NCBI RefSeq assembly: GCF_021028955.1 | Contig: NZ_JAIWPE010000013.1 | Location: 1-36,301 of the forward strand | Reading direction: 5' to 3' | DNA length: 36,301 nucleotides | DNA from: Salipaludibacillus sp. CUR1 | GTDB lineage: Bacteria; Bacillota; Bacilli; Bacillales; Salisediminibacteriaceae | Shown here: positions 32,821 through 36,301 of the stretch, one piece after another | Position numbering within the stretch: position 1 is the first letter of the stretch | Layout: every line of letters starts with the position of its first letter | Notes under the pieces: generated by a model | What the model saw: the letters and a program-made list of their open reading frames with translations, nothing else | Database searches by the model: none | Told to the model about the DNA's origin: nothing | Program-made: the position numbers and the translations under genes

Positions 32821-33825
32821 ATGTTAAAAATCGGTGATATCACCATGAAAAACCCGGTCGTTCTTGCACCGATGGCAGGAGTCTGCAACCCGGCGTTCCG
32901 GCTGATCGCTAAAGAATTTGGAACAGGTCTCGTCTGTGCGGAAATGGTGAGCGACAAAGCCATCCTCCATAAAAATGAGAGATCCCTGCAGATGCTTTAC
33001 GTGGACGAGCGGGAAAAACCGTTAAGTCTGCAAATTTTTGGAGGGACGAAAGAAACACTCGTTGAAGCTGTTAAAGTTGTTGATAAACAGACTAATGCAG
33101 ATATTATTGATATAAATATGGGCTGTCCGGTTCCAAAGATCACCTCGTGTGACGCAGGAGCTAAATGGCTTTTAAACCCGGACAAAATATATGAAATGGT
33201 TTCCGTGGCGGTAAAAGCCGCAGATAAACCGGTGACAGTGAAAATGCGTACAGGATGGGATGACGACCATGTCTATGCAGTCGAAAATGCCAAAGCAGTT
33301 GAGGCTGCTGGAGGAAAAGCAGTTGCCGTCCATGGACGCACCCGCTACCAGATGTATGAAGGAAAAGCCGACTGGGATATTATCCGCCAGGTAAAAGAAG
33401 CGGTAAACATTCCTGTTATAGGAAACGGCGATATCGAAACACCGGAAGATGCCAAGCGAATGATGGATCAGGCAGGAGTTGACGGTGTGATGATTGGACG
33501 GGCGGCACTGGGTAATCCGTGGATGCTCTACCGTACGGTTCATTTTCTGGAAACAGGAGAGAATATACCGGAGCCTGCACCGCAGGAAAAAATGGAAGTC
33601 TGCATCCTTCATATGGACAGGCTGATAAAACTGAAAGGTGAAGAGGTCGCTGTGAGGGAAATGCGCAAGCATGCCTCCTGGTATATTAAAGGACTGCGCG
33701 GCGCTGCACGCATGCGCGATGAAATTAATAAGCTCACCACACGGGATGAAATGGCGGAGGTTTTAACAAACTTATCGTCCGTCCTTGAGGAAAAGCCTTC
33801 CCGAAAAAGAGCTCTGCAGGCGTAA
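32821..33825 (+). CDS. dusB: tRNA-dihydrouridine synthase B
   Basis: DusB (YacF) reduces uridines in tRNA to dihydrouridine using FMN and NADPH. The flavin-barrel N-terminus [15 protein letters not shown], the active-site cysteine C102 in [20 protein letters not shown], the VKMRTGW and VHGRTR segments and [11 protein letters not shown] are all present. A C-terminal helical domain (from about 245) binds tRNA. ATG 32821 is used: it aligns with B. subtilis and lies six bases after AGAGGTG. GTG 32812 and ATG 32818 are in frame but too close. The length of 334 residues is normal. It ends the folate run; a new promoter starts five bases after the stop. Confidence 0.95.
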   Translation: MLKIGDITMKNPVVLAPMAGVCNPAFRLIAKEFGTGLVCAEMVSDKAILHKNERSLQMLYVDEREKPLSLQIFGGTKETLVEAVKVVDKQTNADIIDINMGCPVPKITSCDAGAKWLLNPDKIYEMVSVAVKAADKPVTVKMRTGWDDDHVYAVENAKAVEAAGGKAVAVHGRTRYQMYEGKADWDIIRQVKEAVNIPVIGNGDIETPEDAKRMMDQAGVDGVMIGRAALGNPWMLYRTVHFLETGENIPEPAPQEKMEVCILHMDRLIKLKGEEVAVREMRKHASWYIKGLRGAARMRDEINKLTTRDEMAEVLTNLSSVLEEKPSRKRALQA

Positions 33826-33829
33826 TAAG

Positions 33830-33858
33830 TTGACAATAAGGGAGAACTCTCCTATAAT
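33830..33858 (+). promoter_or_regulatory. Perfect sigma-A promoter before lysS
   Basis: TTGACA (33830-33835), exactly 17 bases, TATAAT (33853-33858): a full consensus promoter. The spacer holds a dyad, GGAGA-AC-TCTCC (33841-33852), that could bind a regulator. The predicted start is near 33865, just before the terminator at 33877. Confidence 0.8.
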
Positions 33859-33876
33859 ACCTCTGAGAATCAGACG

Positions 33877-33908
33877 AAACTGCCAGTAGCTTACTGGCAG
33901 TTTTCTTC
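33877..33908 (+). terminator. Intrinsic terminator between dusB and lysS
   Basis: AACTGCCAGTA (33878-33888) and TACTGGCAGTT (33892-33902) form a perfect 11-base stem with a three-base loop, followed by TTCTTCTT. It ends transcripts from the folate operon. It also lies directly downstream of the promoter at 33830, so it would cut short RNA from that promoter unless bypassed. Confidence 0.85.
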
Positions 33909-33991
33909 TTAGAGATTAAGCTTTTACATGGTTGAGCAAGCTCATTAAAGGTATATTACAGCAAGATCCGGAGGAATACATACAGGGTTGA

Positions 33992-35557
<1,566 letters not shown>

Positions 35558-35565
35558 CTTTAATT

Positions 35566-35600
35566 TCCTGTGCCGGCTTTCACCGGTACAGGATTTTTTT
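35566..35600 (+). terminator. Intrinsic terminator after lysS
   Basis: CCTGTGCCGG (35567-35576) pairs with CCGGTACAGG (35583-35592), one G-U pair, six-base loop, followed by a run of seven T. Confidence 0.9.
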
Positions 35601-35940
35601 CGGAGAAATGGAAGAAGGACTGCAACAAATTTTACTAGTTGAGGAGAAAAGTGATTATGGTATCTGGCAAGCTGCAAAGATAACCTTTTATAATTATCTT
35701 CATTCCATTAAGTTCCTCTCTGATTTAATTTTCAGTTCTGATATTATAAATGGAGGATATTATTACGTTGTCCGCTTCGGCCGAGCTAGGAGTTTTTGGG
35801 CACTGACCTGCAGGAGCTCCTCTGACTTTTCAATTGATTCTTGTGGGAAAACAGCTTTATGAGTTCTTAAAGTTGCCAGGGGTCCGCCCTGATATATAGA
35901 GATAAAAGTGTCAGAGGAAAAGGGGAATATGGAATAAAAT
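35601..35940. other. Gene-free stretch between lysS and the rRNA promoters
   Basis: About 340 bases with no gene I can support. An 84-codon open frame at 35608-35862 lacks recognisable domains and a well-spaced ribosome-binding site, and begins at the end of the terminator tail. Small symmetric elements are visible: the palindrome GGAGCTCC, TCCTCTGAC (35818-35826) facing its complement at 35910-35918, and CAGGG/CCCTG (35877-35891). None has a T tract or a known signature. Confidence 0.5.
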
Positions 35941-35981
35941 CAAAAGTTTTTGAGAAAAAATAAATTTTTTTGTAAAAAGTA

Positions 35982-36011
35982 TTGCATTATCTTTTTATAT
36001 CATGGTATATT
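35982..36011 (+). promoter_or_regulatory. rRNA promoter P1
   Basis: TTGCAT (35982-35987), 18 bases, TATATT (36006-36011), with TG one base before the -10. The 45 bases upstream are rich in A and T runs, suggesting an UP element. The spacing to P2 (96 bases) fits tandem rrn promoters of Bacillus. Confidence 0.65.
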
Positions 36012-36077
36012 ATTATCCGTCGCTGCGAAACGGAAACAGCATTGAAAAACATTTTAAAAAGTTTTTTAAAAAAGTTG

Positions 36078-36106
36078 TTGACGGCTTCGGCGAAAGATGT
36101 TATATT
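36078..36106 (+). promoter_or_regulatory. rRNA promoter P2
   Basis: TTGACG (36078-36083), 17 bases, TATATT (36101-36106), with TG one base before the -10. Transcription is expected to begin with a G near 36111-36113, as is usual for stringently controlled rRNA promoters in Bacillus. Confidence 0.8.
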
Positions 36107-36185
36107 AATTGAGTCGCAAAAAACGACAACACATTAATCGGATGGCCGGCAGAGGCAACATTTAAGGTCGGCAGCTTCCGGATTT

Positions 36186-36200
36186 TGACCTTTGAAAACT
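36186..36200 (+). promoter_or_regulatory. boxA-like antitermination site of the rRNA leader
   Basis: TGACCTTTGAAAACT resembles the boxA region of Bacillus rRNA leaders (CTTTGAAAACTAAAC), where Nus factors load on RNA polymerase to allow transcription through the rRNA genes. Confidence 0.6.
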
Positions 36201-36221
36201 AAACAAAAAGCCAAGCGAAGA

Positions 36222-36279
36222 GGGATATTTAATATATCCCGTCAATGAATTATTTTTATTTTGATGTCAGAGACATCGA
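36222..36279 (+). other. rRNA leader hairpins before 16S
   Basis: Two perfect stems precede the 16S gene: GGGATAT/ATATCCC (36222-36228 with 36234-36240) and TTGATGTC with GACATCGA (36261-36268 with 36272-36279, one G-U). They lie where the 5' side of the 16S processing region is expected. Confidence 0.5.
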
Positions 36280-36284
36280 ACTCT

Positions 36285-36301
36285 TTTATGGAGAGTTTGA
36301 T
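36285..36301 (+). rRNA. 16S rRNA, first 17 bases
   Basis: TTTATGGAGAGTTTGAT is the start of bacterial 16S rRNA, containing the universal AGAGTTTGAT site; the gene runs out of the window. Its place after lysS matches the rRNA operon of B. subtilis at this locus. The exact 5' end is estimated from the B. subtilis mature end. Confidence 0.93.

Noticed and set aside
35608-35862. Open frame of 84 codons after lysS
   Set aside because: Starts at the tail of the lysS terminator without a well-spaced ribosome-binding site, has no recognisable domain, and lies in a region that is otherwise non-coding before the rRNA promoters.

Overview
The window is a chromosomal segment from an endospore-forming member of the Bacillaceae. 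The gene order is the one known from the origin-proximal region of Bacillus subtilis: spoVG, glmU, prs, ctc, pth, fin, mfd, spoVT, yabM, yabN, yabO, yabP, yabQ, divIC, yabR, spoIIE, yabS, yabT, then tilS, hpt, ftsH, coaX, hslO, cysK, pabB, pabA, pabC, folP, folB, folK, yazB, dusB, lysS and the start of an rRNA operon. All genes are on the + strand, and none is broken. Strongly acidic tails on Ctc and FtsH hint at a salt- or alkali-adapted species, but the genus cannot be fixed from this sequence.

Layout. Positions 1-630: the terminator of an upstream gene, a short palindromic repeat, then spoVG. 790-8740: precursor and information-processing genes (glmU-prs, ctc, pth, fin, mfd), broken up by terminators and by promoters that look like sigma-A, sigma-B and sigma-G types. 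9026-15000: spoVT, then yabM-yabN-yabO, the sporulation pair yabP-yabQ, divIC and yabR. 15000-15333: an intergenic stretch with a terminator, a second inverted copy of the palindromic repeat, an imperfect dyad and a Spo0A-type promoter. 15334-19571: spoIIE, yabS and yabT (PP2C phosphatase, vWA-like protein, Ser/Thr kinase). 19629-20852: a split ThrE-type amino-acid exporter, absent from the B. subtilis version of this locus. 20836-25846: tilS, hpt, ftsH and coaX, with a long terminator-like hairpin before coaX. 25878-27791: hslO and cysK. 27965-33825: a compact folate operon running into yazB and dusB. 33830-35600: a perfect sigma-A promoter followed at once by an intrinsic terminator, then lysS with its own terminator. 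35601-36301: a gene-free stretch, tandem rRNA promoters, leader RNA and the first bases of 16S rRNA.

How the genes work together. Vegetative functions are cell-wall precursor synthesis, PRPP and folate synthesis, tRNA aminoacylation and modification, ribosome rescue and quality control, transcription-coupled repair, membrane proteolysis, redox chaperoning and cysteine synthesis. They are interleaved with sporulation control: spoVG, fin, spoVT, yabP, yabQ, spoIIE, yabS and yabT. Several promoters can be read as specialised: sigma-B-like for ctc, sigma-G-like for fin and spoVT, sigma-E-like for yabP, and a Spo0A-type promoter with a 21-bp spacer for spoIIE. These agree with what is known of the B. 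subtilis orthologues.

Most of the window is conserved core genome. I see no phage, insertion sequence, CRISPR array or defence system. The features that stand out are the ThrE insertion, the coaX leader hairpin, the promoter-terminator unit before lysS, the inverted palindrome pair, and the phosphatase-vWA-kinase triad whose vWA member looks circularly permuted.
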